Source: Symsagittifera roscoffensis (taxonomy: Eukaryota > Xenacoelomorpha > Acoela > Convolutidae). From it: a stretch of 64,000 bases of DNA. The notes under the pieces are model-generated. The model saw only the letters and a list, made by a program, of their open reading frames with translations. It had not been told where the DNA came from and did not search any database. The stretch spans positions 1,054,001-1,118,000 of the forward strand of contig NC_087067.1 in the NCBI RefSeq assembly GCF_963678635.1, in the 5' to 3' direction. Below are positions 21,521 through 30,755 of the stretch, piece after piece. Both the position numbers and the translations under genes were made by a program. How positions within the stretch are numbered: the first letter of the stretch is position 1; each line of letters opens with the position of its first letter.

Positions 21521-22257
21521 TATTCCCCGCGAAAATTTATCTAAAAGCTATTACTTTCGCCTCGCAAGAAGAAAAAAGAAAGTAATTAAGCGCTCGGGTG
21601 AATGAACAAGTGGGCTCGTTGGCCAAGACCCCCAAAAGTGGATCTGAATTGCTAGAGACATAATCTTGGTAAAGCACCGAGGGCCAAAAGAGCGTATTTC
21701 ATACAAACAAAAATTTAATACACGGTTACTAGGTCGAAGGAACGGGTGTACGGTTCGGGAAGGACCGTGCGAACAGGCCCGATGGGCCGGAAGACGTATT
21801 CTTCAAGTAATAACACAAAAGAACAAAAACAAAGCACCTTAGATCAAATAGCATGATTTCGTCAGGTAACATTAAATATAGGCCAGTTACTGTGGACGAG
21901 CAAGGAACTGGAATAGCACTGGGGTGAATGAGGCAGTAAGGTGGGCAGGGAAATATCCCCGAAGGCAGGCCAAAATAAGAGGCAGTATTAAGATGGATAG
22001 ATCTAATGGTTATCCAGTGGTAGCACCCAATGGGTGAAAGAGAACTTTAACGGCATTCAAGCGAGGTTATGGGGCTCAAATAAAGCTTTAAGTGTTATCA
22101 AAGTAATCTAAGTTTTTGGCGAGCTCTGGAAGTTTATAAGACTCTAAAGGCGATGGAATGTTAAGTAACATTCAACAATAAACAGGATACTAGAGTACTA
22201 AGAGTTTTTAAGAGTTTATGAAAGTTTATGATAGCATCTAGACTGAAACTCCTACTT
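21521..22257 (-). other. 3' untranslated region and polypurine tract of the gypsy element
   Basis: About 740 bp without a long frame lies between the last ORF and the 3' LTR. At the LTR boundary the minus strand reads CGCGGGGAATA, a purine-rich tract suited to plus-strand priming. Short words such as 'ccgatggg' and 'accgtgcg' hint at secondary structure, but nothing firmer. Confidence 0.55.
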
Positions 22258-23427
22258 CTAATTCGTTTCCCGATTTGCCGCTTTGTTATTTGTCCATCTC
22301 CTTAACTCCTCCAGCGTCATTGGCCGTCCTAAAAGTTCTATCGCCGAAATGATAGAGGAAGTGTTCAGCCAGTCGGGGTCAGGTACAATGGGAGCAGATG
22401 TTGAAGATGAGGTTTCGGAGGGTAGGCCCGATGGGTCAAATTGAGTGGTACGGACCTCAGGACTAAATTTGACCTTCTTACGAGGAGTATGTTGGTCATC
22501 TGCTACCGAGGGCTTTGGATCACTTGGGTAGGCAGAGCTTTCTTCCCGCAAGTGAATTATCGTGGGACGCGAAGATGAGGGTGGTGTTAAGGTTGTCAGG
22601 TCTACTAAGTCGACTTGGTGGCTTTCCATTTCTACGGTAGTTGCTTCTATCGTTGTGTAAGCTGGGGCAGGACTAGGTGAATTAAATAATGGGCCGTCCT
22701 GATCTTCATTTGTTAAATCGACTACACTGGTAAACACTCTTTCGCCTAGCATCTTGGGAGGCTGTCTAGTTCGCATAGGTCTGGTGTTCTGTCGTGTAAA
22801 GATTTCTGACAATTTCTTCGAAGGTGGTGATTTCGTTGGAGATGACGCTTTCCTCTTCGCGGTACCGGACAGTTTCGGTTTTTTAGTGGCAAGGTCAGAG
22901 TGTAGTTGCTTAGATTCCACCTCCGCCATGGCGATTGGTTCTACACTAATCTCGGTAAATTCCCGTCCAGGGTTCTCCGGAAGAAGCGGCTTTTCTTGAT
23001 TCGGTTGATTGGCCTCCTCCATAGTGTCCAAGAGAACCAACTGTGGGGTCACTTGTAGGTCCCTTTCATTATCACCAGAATCCAAGTCGATCAGGGGAAT
23101 CTTATCCGACTCGACCTTCTGTTCAACATGGTCCGGTATTTCTGGCTTACGATCTGTTCGGTCGGAGATTAGGTGTTCATCCGATTTTGTAGCTTCGAAT
23201 AATGTTTTATCCTTGAGGTCTTTTAGCGAAATTAGGTCGCTAACATTATCGTCTGAAATCTCTTCATGTGGTTCGATCATCAATCCAGGTTCATTTACGC
23301 AACTTTTTCGAAGGTCGGGTTTACCCGACGGGCTTGATTCTTGGTCACTTTCAAGGCCTATTGGGATTCTCAATCTCTTCCTCTGTTCTTCTTCCTCTCT
23401 GAGAAGAGTTTCTCTAGAGCCGTTCAT
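22258..23427 (-). CDS. C-terminal extension of Pol / third ORF of the gypsy element (389 aa from first ATG)
   Basis: The frame is open upstream of its first ATG to about 23600, just past the frame break that ends the integrase ORF. It is therefore more likely the tail of the Pol frame than a separate protein. It begins acidic and Glu/Asp-rich, has a bipartite-type basic stretch (KKPKLSGTAKRKASSPTK, about residues 183-200), then RPMRTRQPPKMLGERV, similar in style to the short motifs after the integrase core of gypsy elements. It ends ELLGRPMTLEELRRWTNNKA. No enzyme domain, signal peptide or transmembrane helix is visible, so it is not an envelope protein. A nuclear-import or chromatin-targeting role is possible from composition alone. 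Confidence 0.65.
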   Translation of the reverse strand: MNGSRETLLREEEEQRKRLRIPIGLESDQESSPSGKPDLRKSCVNEPGLMIEPHEEISDDNVSDLISLKDLKDKTLFEATKSDEHLISDRTDRKPEIPDHVEQKVESDKIPLIDLDSGDNERDLQVTPQLVLLDTMEEANQPNQEKPLLPENPGREFTEISVEPIAMAEVESKQLHSDLATKKPKLSGTAKRKASSPTKSPPSKKLSEIFTRQNTRPMRTRQPPKMLGERVFTSVVDLTNEDQDGPLFNSPSPAPAYTTIEATTVEMESHQVDLVDLTTLTPPSSSRPTIIHLREESSAYPSDPKPSVADDQHTPRKKVKFSPEVRTTQFDPSGLPSETSSSTSAPIVPDPDWLNTSSIISAIELLGRPMTLEELRRWTNNKAANRETN

Positions 23428-23946
23428 GGCCGCGTTTCGCCTCGCAATATCAAGCTCTTCGAATTTCCACTGGAGGTTTTTTTTCTTTTGCGTCGTTCTT
23501 GAGCTTTTAAATCCGACATTTCTCGGCGGTTTTGTAGTTTTCCTCAGTCCTTTAGTTGCATAGAATCTAACTAGTTGATCTCGTTTTCTCGGGCTGGGTT
23601 TCTAATGGGTGCATTGTCTTTTAATGGCTAAATCAGATTTACGTATTATTTTACCATTTTTTAAGGTAACTGTGTGGTCTGACTCCCTTACAATTTCATC
23701 CTTGAGTACTCTATAGAATGGTTCACTTTTCGTTCTATCTTGGACTTTTCGTTAAATAATGGTCTTACCCGGCGGATTATTCAGTATTGAGTCCTTTATA
23801 CCCAAGGCATCTCTCTTTTCTGCCCGAGAAAGCACTTTTACTGGGGATCCAGCACTGGTTGGTACGTATCTCACTGCATTTGAGATATCCTCCGAGGACG
23901 ATGAGTTTTCGTCAACATCTCCATCTTCTATATCATCGGGGGCGTC

Positions 23947-25962
23947 TCAGTCGTATCTTCGCTCTCGGCTCATTAGTTTTTTGCCCTTATCTATGCATAA
24001 CAAAGTTTTATTCCAATCAAGGTTATTCGAAGAGGGTGATTTGACCAAATTATGCCAGATGGTGTTTGGGGATCTACCAAAATGTGCTTCGAAGGGAGAG
24101 CAGTTAAGCGACTGTTGAGTTACCGTTCTTAAACATTTTATTATTTTCAAAAGTGCAGATTCTAGCGAAGGTTTTGGACGTTCTTGTGCCATAACCAAGA
24201 GTCTTTCCTTAATGGCTCTGATTAGACGTTCCACTAGTCCGGTAGCTCTATGATCACCCACTGGGCTAAATATCACTTTTATATTGTGATTGTGGCAGAA
24301 TTCTCTGACTTCCTTGGAGATAAAACCAGATCCTTGATCTGTTCTAATGGTTCTAGGTATCCCGTGTAAAGCAATGTATTTACTAAGGAAGTTTATGATA
24401 GATTTTGCCGATGTGCTGGATGTTATTTGAGCTGATGGGAATTTTGAAAATCTGTCCACGCACACTAATATGTATTTTTTTGTTCCCCATACTAAAGGTA
24501 ACGGACCGGCGAAGTCTAATTCCATTTCTTGGTTTGGCTCTTCGACCGTTGGGAGTTTCCCTAGGGTATTGTGTTTTATAAGAGGTTTCAAGTTTTTACC
24601 TGCTTTCACGCACTCAATACAGTTTTCGCCGTGGACTTGAATTTCGCGGTAAATTTTCGGCCACCAGATGTATTGAGTTGCCAGACTTTTCATTGCGAAC
24701 TGAACAGGGTGAGTTTCATGTAGTCGGTTGAGCAGCATTGTCGATCTTAGGCATGCTGGGATAACTAACCGATTGTCCAGATAAAGACATCCTCCGCTGA
24801 CATGTAAATTATTTAAGTACGATTTATAGTAGTTTCCCAGTTGTAGAATATCTTGTTTGCGGTCTTCCTCAATTGCTTTAATTATCTTTTTCAGAACTAG
24901 ATCTTGTTTTGATAAGAGGGACATAAATTTTGAATCGAATATTTCTGGCCAAGAAAAAGGGAATATACTGACTGTTTTCTTTTTACTAGGTGATCTTTTC
25001 ATGGGATTATCCGACGGGTTACTGGTGCTTGGTGTTAAAGAGTCCATGTTTTCATTAGCAATAAGTTCTTTCTGTTGGTTAAATTCATTTTGTTCTGCCA
25101 TTTCTTTCAGGATGTTAAAATTCGTAAAAAAGTCGTTTAATTTGCAAGATGAGTCACACTGTTCTGTACGCGAGTGAGAATTTTGGCACACTGAAATGTT
25201 GGAATAGTTAGCTATCGCTTGGAACGTTTCAGCGGCATTAGCAATTCGTTTCTCACGTTCTATTTCTTGACTGGTCATATGATCTGTTGACTGGCCAATC
25301 GTGTTGCAGGAAGTGACGTCATATGCTAAGAAATGTTGAGAGAATTTATTTCTTATTTGCGACCACGAATTTCTCGGCATTAGGTGATCAAAACCTAGGA
25401 GCGTACTAATCTGATTTACTGAAGCGATAACAAATTTTTCGTCATCCAGAGAAACTGGTACGGGTTCACCCGATGGGTGTCGGGATATATAATCAACAAA
25501 TCCCATATCTTTACCGGGTAAATGTTCGACGGTAAAGTCGAACGGTAGTAGTTTGTCCGCCCAACGGGTGAGACGTGATTGGGCCGTTTTAGTATATTTA
25601 TCGTCTTTCAGTGCTCCTATTAAAGCTTTGTGGTCTGTTAAAATTGAGAATTGTTTGCCCAGTAGGTAATTTTTGAAATGGTCTAGTGCCCACACTAATC
25701 CCAGTAGTTCGAGTTCATTAGTGCTGTATTTTAATTCGGCAATATTCAAAAATCTGCTAGCGAACGCTACGGTCTTCCAATTCCCCCGATGGTCCTGTGC
25801 GATGGACGCGCCCAATCCTAAATGTGAGGCATCGCATTTCACTCGAGTGTCCAGTTTTACATCGAAATGATGGTTCGTCACCGTATTACAAATTTCTTTT
25901 TTGATTTTTTCAAACGCTTCCGTGTGTACTGTAGACCACTTAAATGGTTTATTTTTTTGCAT
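23947..25962 (-). CDS. pol: RNase H and integrase part of gypsy Pol (671 aa)
   Basis: RNase H appears first (CDASHLGLGAS, LELLGLVWALDHFKNYLLG, ILTDHKALI, within about residues 40-130). A linker of roughly 200 residues follows. Integrase then shows an HHCC zinc-binding region (LHETH ... CIECVKAG) and a catalytic core with Asp in MELDFAGPLP, Asp in IRTDQGSGF and Glu in GLVERLIRAIKERL, so the DDE triad is present. The ORF begins inside the second copy of a 43-bp tandem duplication and ends at MSRERRYD, where the frame moves to the downstream ORF. The product inserts element cDNA into chromosomes in intact relatives. Confidence 0.9.
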   Translation of the reverse strand: MQKNKPFKWSTVHTEAFEKIKKEICNTVTNHHFDVKLDTRVKCDASHLGLGASIAQDHRGNWKTVAFASRFLNIAELKYSTNELELLGLVWALDHFKNYLLGKQFSILTDHKALIGALKDDKYTKTAQSRLTRWADKLLPFDFTVEHLPGKDMGFVDYISRHPSGEPVPVSLDDEKFVIASVNQISTLLGFDHLMPRNSWSQIRNKFSQHFLAYDVTSCNTIGQSTDHMTSQEIEREKRIANAAETFQAIANYSNISVCQNSHSRTEQCDSSCKLNDFFTNFNILKEMAEQNEFNQQKELIANENMDSLTPSTSNPSDNPMKRSPSKKKTVSIFPFSWPEIFDSKFMSLLSKQDLVLKKIIKAIEEDRKQDILQLGNYYKSYLNNLHVSGGCLYLDNRLVIPACLRSTMLLNRLHETHPVQFAMKSLATQYIWWPKIYREIQVHGENCIECVKAGKNLKPLIKHNTLGKLPTVEEPNQEMELDFAGPLPLVWGTKKYILVCVDRFSKFPSAQITSSTSAKSIINFLSKYIALHGIPRTIRTDQGSGFISKEVREFCHNHNIKVIFSPVGDHRATGLVERLIRAIKERLLVMAQERPKPSLESALLKIIKCLRTVTQQSLNCSPFEAHFGRSPNTIWHNLVKSPSSNNLDWNKTLLCIDKGKKLMSRERRYD

Positions 25963-26021
25963 AAGTTCTCTAAACGGTCCACTTAAATGGTTTATTTTTT
26001 TGCATAAGTTCTCTAAACGGT
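25936..26021. repeat. 43-bp tandem duplication that breaks the pol frame
   Basis: The segment CCACTTAAATGG...AAACGGT at 25936-25978 is repeated exactly at 25979-26021. Because 43 is not a multiple of three, the duplication shifts the reading frame between RT and RNase H. Both sides keep the same peptide (MQKNKPFKW), which shows the duplication is recent. Confidence 0.95.
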
Positions 26022-26435
26022 GTTGATAGGGACGCTAAGTTTGGTATGAACTTATTAAATTGATTAATCGATCCCATTAATGATCTGATATCTTTGATAC
26101 AGTTTGGTTCCTTCAGGTTTCTGATTGCGTCAGATTTATGTATTAGTGGTGTCGTCCCTTTTGCGTCGATTTTAAATCCCAACCATTCTATGTGTTGTGA
26201 GTTAAGAATGTGCATTTTTCTCATTTTATGGCTAGTCCCTCGTCATCTAGTGTTTTTAACACGTTAATGACTAGCTTTTTATGTTCCTCCTCGCTACCCA
26301 CGGTGGCGATTAGGATGTCATCAAAGTAACAATGGGTATTTGGTAATTTTTCCGTCAAACGGTCCATTATGCAATGAAATTCACTAGGCATATCGCCTAG
26401 TCCGTAAAATCCGGTTTTAAAACGGTAGGAACCCG
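25970..26435 (-). pseudogene. central RT region of gypsy pol, broken into frames
   Basis: The catalytic box CYFDDI is encoded near 26305-26320. An 84-codon frame (25970-26224) carries the end of the thumb/connection region (HIEWLGFKIDAKGTTP, IRSLMGSINQFNKFIPNLA). At least two frame breaks separate this stretch from the upstream and downstream ORFs, so this copy cannot make full RT. Confidence 0.85.
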
Positions 26436-28274
26436 TTACTTCTCCCCCACGATGTTAAAATTACACTGATTACTTGCCTTTTTAGAAAGCGGTATTTGAC
26501 TGTAGGCGTATTTTAGATCAACCGATGAAAACCAGATGTTTCTTTCATCGTGGCCGCTAATCGTAACTGCTACGTTGTCAATTAGTTCGAATAGGTTCGG
26601 CATTTGATATCTATTACGAAATATCTGTTTATTTAATAGTTTTGAGTTCAATGCTAGTTTGATTGACCCGTCCCTTTTTGCTGTAATTACGATGGGGGAG
26701 ATAAAACAATCTTCAGAGCATCTAGATAATTTTTCGATGTGTCCGTCTCTTAGTAATTGGTCAATACATACTTTGACTTTAGGGAGAAGATGGATCGGGA
26801 TACGTTTCCCTTTCACCTGTATCGGTTTTAACGGTTCGTTAAAATAAGTATTAACTACGTAGTTCTTTGATCTACCCGTTCTTTTTATGAGGTCTGAAAA
26901 GTGTTTTGATATGTATATTTTAAACTCACTTTGAGATGGTGTCTCTTGGCTTTGATCCTGTTTGTTATCCGATGCGAATTTTATTTGGTTGACGTTTGTC
27001 CCAATGGGTGATGCTTTCTGGTCTTTCCATGACTTTGGCCCATTGGGTGGGGGTTGTTTCTGAAATACTACGATTCCCAGATTCGGTAAGATGTCGTTTC
27101 CCAGTAGATTTCTTTCAGCCCCTTCGGTGATGAAAAGTTTTTGGTCATTAGCCTCCCATCCCTTCGATCGGATTCTCACTCGAACTCTTCCAATAATGTT
27201 GATTGTACTCCCGAAGCCCTGGTATGCTTTCTTTGTTATTTCGTCCACAGATTCTAGTATTAAAAATCTATCTCGTATCTTCAATTCGTGTAGTAGATCT
27301 TTTTTCATGAAAGAAACTGGACTTGCTGAGTCGATTTGAATTTCAGTATAGTAAGGGTTGAAATTTCCCAGAGATACCTTTAGTGTCTTTTTCAGTTCTA
27401 GTCCTTCGTGGTTGAATACTGTTCTCACTCCGCGCTCTATTTTGTCTTCTACAGCATTTATTTGGCTATCTGTGTCTACAGCTAGAACTAAGAAATCGTC
27501 TAAGTTGACCTCAAATTCGGGATTTTCCTGCGGGTTGGCCCGGGTTTTTTCGTTTTCTTGAGGTACTCGATTCTGTTCGACGATGTTCGTTTGTGTTCTT
27601 GCTGAACTCCTGCAATGTTTAGCAAATTTTCCTTTGCGTCCGCACGTATTGCAGTTTCTATCTCTGGCAGGGCATGTGGTTAAATGTCCTTTTTTGAATT
27701 GCTGACCACAGTTGCGGCATTTGTTATTTTCAACGATGTTTAGGGTTGGTTCATTCTTTACGTATTGTGGTCTTGGTACTGCGTTATAAGTTGGGAATTT
27801 TAAGTACTGTTGATGGATTTTGGTACCTTTTTCGTGAACTAATACGTAACATAGTACGTTTTCTGGGGTCAAGTATTCTATGCATAGTTTCTTTTGGATC
27901 TCGACATTTCTCATGTTTGTGATGAAAATATCTCTTACTAATTCTGACTCGAGTTCCCCCAGTTTACAATTTTTTGCTAGTTCAGAAAGTATTTTGTGGA
28001 ATTTTTCTAAGGACTCATGTTCTTTCTGTCTTCGGCCAAGAAATTTAAATCTTTCGTATGTTAAGTTTGTAGTGATCGTGAAGGTAGTTTTTAGTAGTTC
28101 CCAAAATTCTGCGAAATTGATATCCAGAATTCTTTTACCAGGGTTTTTATGAGAGAAGCATTTCTGTCCTTCTTTTCCGAGTGCTAGGTATAACTGTGAT
28201 TTTAGCTTCTTGTCAATATCTCCGATTTGGAGTCCGTTAAATTTTGCGTTATCTTCCGCCCTTCTCCTTCTCAC
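26436..28274 (-). CDS. gag-pol: Gag, protease and N-terminal RT of the gypsy element (612 aa)
   Basis: This frame continues the 91-codon start after an in-frame TAA at 28275-28277. Residues 1-180 are Gag-like. Two zinc knuckles follow: C186-x2-C-x7-H-x3-C, and C208-x2-C-x4-K-x4-C, in which Lys replaces the usual His. The protease has IDSASPVSF (Asp 315; Ala in place of the usual Gly) and NLLGNDILPNLG at about 389-400. RT begins about residue 470, with KGKRIPIHLLPKV, GSIKLALNSKLLNK and FSSVDLKYAYSQIPL, and stops at NIVGEK where a one-base change shifts the frame. The arrangement Gag-PR-RT in one frame is usual for this clade. Confidence 0.9.
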   Translation of the reverse strand: MRRRRAEDNAKFNGLQIGDIDKKLKSQLYLALGKEGQKCFSHKNPGKRILDINFAEFWELLKTTFTITTNLTYERFKFLGRRQKEHESLEKFHKILSELAKNCKLGELESELVRDIFITNMRNVEIQKKLCIEYLTPENVLCYVLVHEKGTKIHQQYLKFPTYNAVPRPQYVKNEPTLNIVENNKCRNCGQQFKKGHLTTCPARDRNCNTCGRKGKFAKHCRSSARTQTNIVEQNRVPQENEKTRANPQENPEFEVNLDDFLVLAVDTDSQINAVEDKIERGVRTVFNHEGLELKKTLKVSLGNFNPYYTEIQIDSASPVSFMKKDLLHELKIRDRFLILESVDEITKKAYQGFGSTINIIGRVRVRIRSKGWEANDQKLFITEGAERNLLGNDILPNLGIVVFQKQPPPNGPKSWKDQKASPIGTNVNQIKFASDNKQDQSQETPSQSEFKIYISKHFSDLIKRTGRSKNYVVNTYFNEPLKPIQVKGKRIPIHLLPKVKVCIDQLLRDGHIEKLSRCSEDCFISPIVITAKRDGSIKLALNSKLLNKQIFRNRYQMPNLFELIDNVAVTISGHDERNIWFSSVDLKYAYSQIPLSKKASNQCNFNIVGEK

Positions 28275-28550
28275 TTATTCGTTATAATTTTGTACTGCTA
28301 TTCTGTGGTGTTCTTCTTTTTCGGCCCGACGGGCTTGATCATCGGACGGGTCCGGTGGTTCTGCCGTAGGGTAAGTTAGTTCGTTTCTTATCGGTGGGTT
28401 AATTACATCTTCGATGTCTACGGAATCTTTCGCAATAATTGTCAATTGAAAGTTTTCCGACCACCTTTCCCAGTCGTGTTGATTTTCGTTTGATGAGTTG
28501 TTCCAAAAAAACTCTAGTCCTCGTAGGTTCAATTCGTTAGACTGCGCCAT
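28275..28550 (-). CDS. gag: Gag N-terminus of the gypsy element (91 aa, then TAA)
   Basis: It starts ATG 28550-28548, inside the primer-binding site (MAQSNELNLRGLEFFWNNSS), and ends QNYNE-TAA. The next codons (GTG AGA AGG) continue the same frame into the 612-codon ORF, so the TAA is an isolated nonsense mutation or a readthrough stop. The residues have the WERWSENFQL-type pattern seen near the start of many Gag proteins of this clade. Confidence 0.8.
   Translation of the reverse strand: MAQSNELNLRGLEFFWNNSSNENQHDWERWSENFQLTIIAKDSVDIEDVINPPIRNELTYPTAEPPDPSDDQARRAEKEEHHRIAVQNYNE
28541..28549 (-). promoter_or_regulatory. primer-binding site TGGCGCAGT, overlapping the gag start codon
   Basis: The minus strand reads TGGCGCAGT three bases after the LTR. 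TGGCGCAG is complementary to the ...CTGCGCCA 3' end typical of tRNA-Ser. The A before TGG makes ATG, so the site encodes Met-Ala-Gln of Gag. Confidence 0.75.
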
Positions 28551-28552
28551 AC

Positions 28553-28874
28553 TAAAAAATTAGGATAACACTCGTAGATGATTAAGAGTGGCAACTTAAA
28601 CTAAGACTAGATTAAGACTATGGTTGGTTAAGATTCCTACGATAAAATGTAGGCTTTTATTTAAGACTAAATAAAAGACGGTGATGCTATCTAAAGTAAG
28701 AGATGTTAAAGAGATTGAATTAGTTTCGGTTGATTTGTTGCATCTCATCAAGGATAGTGCGCAAATTCCAAGTCTACCAAAAGCCGTTGCGCTTTTGGCA
28801 GGTGTATATAAATTAACAACGTAAAAGTCAACGATCAGTATAGAGGTTAAATGATCAAACAATAATACTTTTTA
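28553..28874 (-). repeat. 5' LTR of the 21-29 kb gypsy element
   Basis: The 322-bp partner of 21199-21520. Gag starts immediately after it: the minus strand reads ...TTTTTTA-GT-ATGGCGCAG, with only two bases before the start codon. Confidence 0.95.
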
Positions 28875-29382
28875 CACCGCCGATAGTTTTCAAGGCCGGT
28901 CCGACCGACTGGATGATTTCATACATGAAAACAATAATTTACCACACGCCGCTGACCAAAAACCAAGTTTTTGAAATTTGGGCTGAGATACCAAAAGTTG
29001 ATGTCATAAACTAGTATCGAAGGGTGGTGGAGAACTAAGCTCCCCAGATGTCGTTTGCATTAGCCCCACGCCCCCTCCCTCCCATCCGTTAAAAATCCGT
29101 TTAAATTGATGGGGAAAAAATTGAGGGTGGCAAAAATTTTAAGTTGTTCAGTTTACAAACATAACTTACCCAAGAACTTTGAGTAATGTTTGAGTGTCAT
29201 GCAGAAAATTGCCCACCGACGCAGCACTATACGAAACTAAAACACGAAAGTGACGCTTCTATTGGTTCAAAACTTATCAATGAACAGCATTGTGACAAGT
29301 CTAAATAATAAATTTTGATTATTATGTCACTTAAAAGAAAATGTCTCAAAATAAAGGGGTTGAATCAAATCACTAGCCCAAA
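28875..29382. other. no gene seen
   Basis: Flank of the gypsy element. AT-rich with a pyrimidine-rich piece (29040-29090), which looks like part of a degraded hAT-type MITE. Confidence 0.4.
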
Positions 29383-29604
29383 CTAGCTCAAATTCGCCCA
29401 AATAATAGTAATCGTGCGCACATTTATTATCTTAAGTGGCAACTCCAACATCCTATTAACTTTTTGAAAAAATGTAGCAGGTGTGGACAGCCCTTTTAAT
29501 TCTGAGCGTAGTGTATCATTATCTTCAAATGGAACAACTTTTAAAAATCCACAAAGTATGTTTGTTGAAAAGTCGAACTTTAAACAACAAGTTAAAATCC
29601 TCAA
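29383..29604 (-). pseudogene. decayed gypsy RT fragment
   Basis: A 73-codon frame holds FSTN...SELKGLSTPATFFQKVNRMLELPL, resembling the RT segment around motifs 2-4 (FSTLDL, then GL.PATFQ). It is short and diverged and lacks the DD box. It is a relic unrelated in sequence detail to the two gypsy elements here. Confidence 0.45.
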
Positions 29605-29739
29605 TCCCAGCGTTTAATTTATTTTAAATTTGCTAAGCGCTGCATGTAAAATACTCGATTCGACCCCTGCCGACCACAAAAGGTCTCCACTTTGTACTAT
29701 TTTTAAACATCCATTTTTGGCTGACTGACTCTAAAATGT

Positions 29740-30755
29740 TTCAAAAGGCGCCTTCAGCGCCAATATATACTAACAATACAAGAATATACTCGGAGCGCAC
29801 GCAGAAAAAACGCAATTGATTTAAAATCATTTTATTAAAATTTTTACCTGATTTTTTTTCAAAAATTTGCCCGCGGCGATAAAAATTTTGCCATAATGGG
29901 ATGGGGGGGGGGGTATTTATAGTGATTTGTGAGAGCTCAGAAAATCAATTTGGCAAGTTAGTCGACCTAAAATTTTTTCGAATGCCCCGCCCTTGAGAAA
30001 ATCTTAGATACCCGGGTTGACCAAAACTTCTTATCATACAATTTCCATATTTGAGAAACTTCTTGTCATACAATTCCATACGTACAGAAAATTGCTTGAA
30101 ATCTCTATGATGAACATTTTTTCGGAAGCTTCAAAAAAATTTGCTCTTATGAAAAAAATGATTATCATACAAGTTTTTTAAATGAAAATTGTAAAATGAG
30201 CATTTTTTTTGACGTCCAAAGCGCTTCTATTGAACCAGAAACGCTATTATCTCATTTGAACCTTTCTGAAAATTGTTTTCAGAGCATTCCTGATTTCTGT
30301 TTTTTTTAATACAAAAATTCTTATCGTACAATTTTCATATATGGAAATTGTATGATAAGCATTTTTTTCATTCCAAACTGAAATCTGTTTTCGATGAAAA
30401 AAAAAACTGACATTGAGCAAAAAACGCTTTTGACTCATATACAACTTCTTAAAAAACCTTTTCAAAAGATTTCTAAAAACTTTATCAAAAAAGAAAAAAA
30501 TGCTTATCTTACAATTTTCATATATGTGAATTGTATGATGTGTTTTTTTTTTCAAAAAACCAAAACCTCGATTTTTTCATCACCCGACTGTTTTATTAGA
30601 ATCAAACAGCCGCAGAAATTAGTTTAAACCTTTTTTCTACCATTTTTCAAAATTGTATGAAAATTGTATGACACGAATTTTTTCCATATACTTGATGTTT
30701 GGAATTGTATGATAAGCGTTTTCGGTGTATGGAGGTCAACCCGGGTAAGCCCCTC
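29740..30755. mobile_element. hAT-type MITE copy split by a nested insertion
   Basis: The core 'aaaaggcgccttcagcgccaatata' (29743) and the inverted terminal sequence TTGAGAAAATCTTAGA (29993-30008) match the 32161-32572 family in reverse orientation. The terminal repeat is interrupted by the 30011-30745 element and resumes as AGCCCCTCG (30748-30756). A G tract lies at 29903-29914. Confidence 0.6.
30011..30745. mobile_element. complete MITE with CCCGGGTTGACC terminal repeats and TA target duplication
   Basis: The element starts CCCGGGTTGACC and ends GGTCAACCCGGG, flanked on both sides by TA, as for Tc1/mariner-type insertions. The 735-bp body has no transposase. It consists of repeated, mutually inverted words (ATCATACAATTT, ATATGAAAATTGTATGATAAGC), so a transcript would fold heavily. 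Related copies lie at 8540-9146 and 19575-20140. Confidence 0.85.

Larger units (their letters stand above)
21199..28874 (-). mobile_element. Ty3/gypsy-type LTR retrotransposon, young, disabled (7676 bp)
   Basis: Two 322-bp direct repeats bracket a minus-strand gag-pol region. The LTRs differ at only five positions by eye, so insertion is recent on the scale of this window. A purine-rich GCGGGGAATA precedes the 3' LTR on the minus strand, and a TGGCGCAG primer-binding site follows the 5' LTR. Coding order is Gag, zinc fingers, protease, RT with YFDD, RNase H, integrase and a long C-terminal extension. Lesions are an in-frame TAA in gag, a one-base frame change near 26436, further frame breaks at 26224-26230 and 23947, and a 43-bp tandem duplication at 25936-26021. 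I found no target-site duplication, so one end may be rearranged. It lies inside an intron of the minus-strand receptor gene in the same orientation as that gene. Confidence 0.95.

Noticed and set aside
22258-23427. Envelope-like third ORF
   Set aside because: No signal peptide, transmembrane segment or cysteine pattern. The frame is open upstream to the integrase end, so it is a Pol extension.
22754-23563. Plus-strand frames of 81 and 184 codons opposite the gypsy C-terminal ORF
   Set aside because: Antisense shadows of a real minus-strand frame, with no supporting signals.
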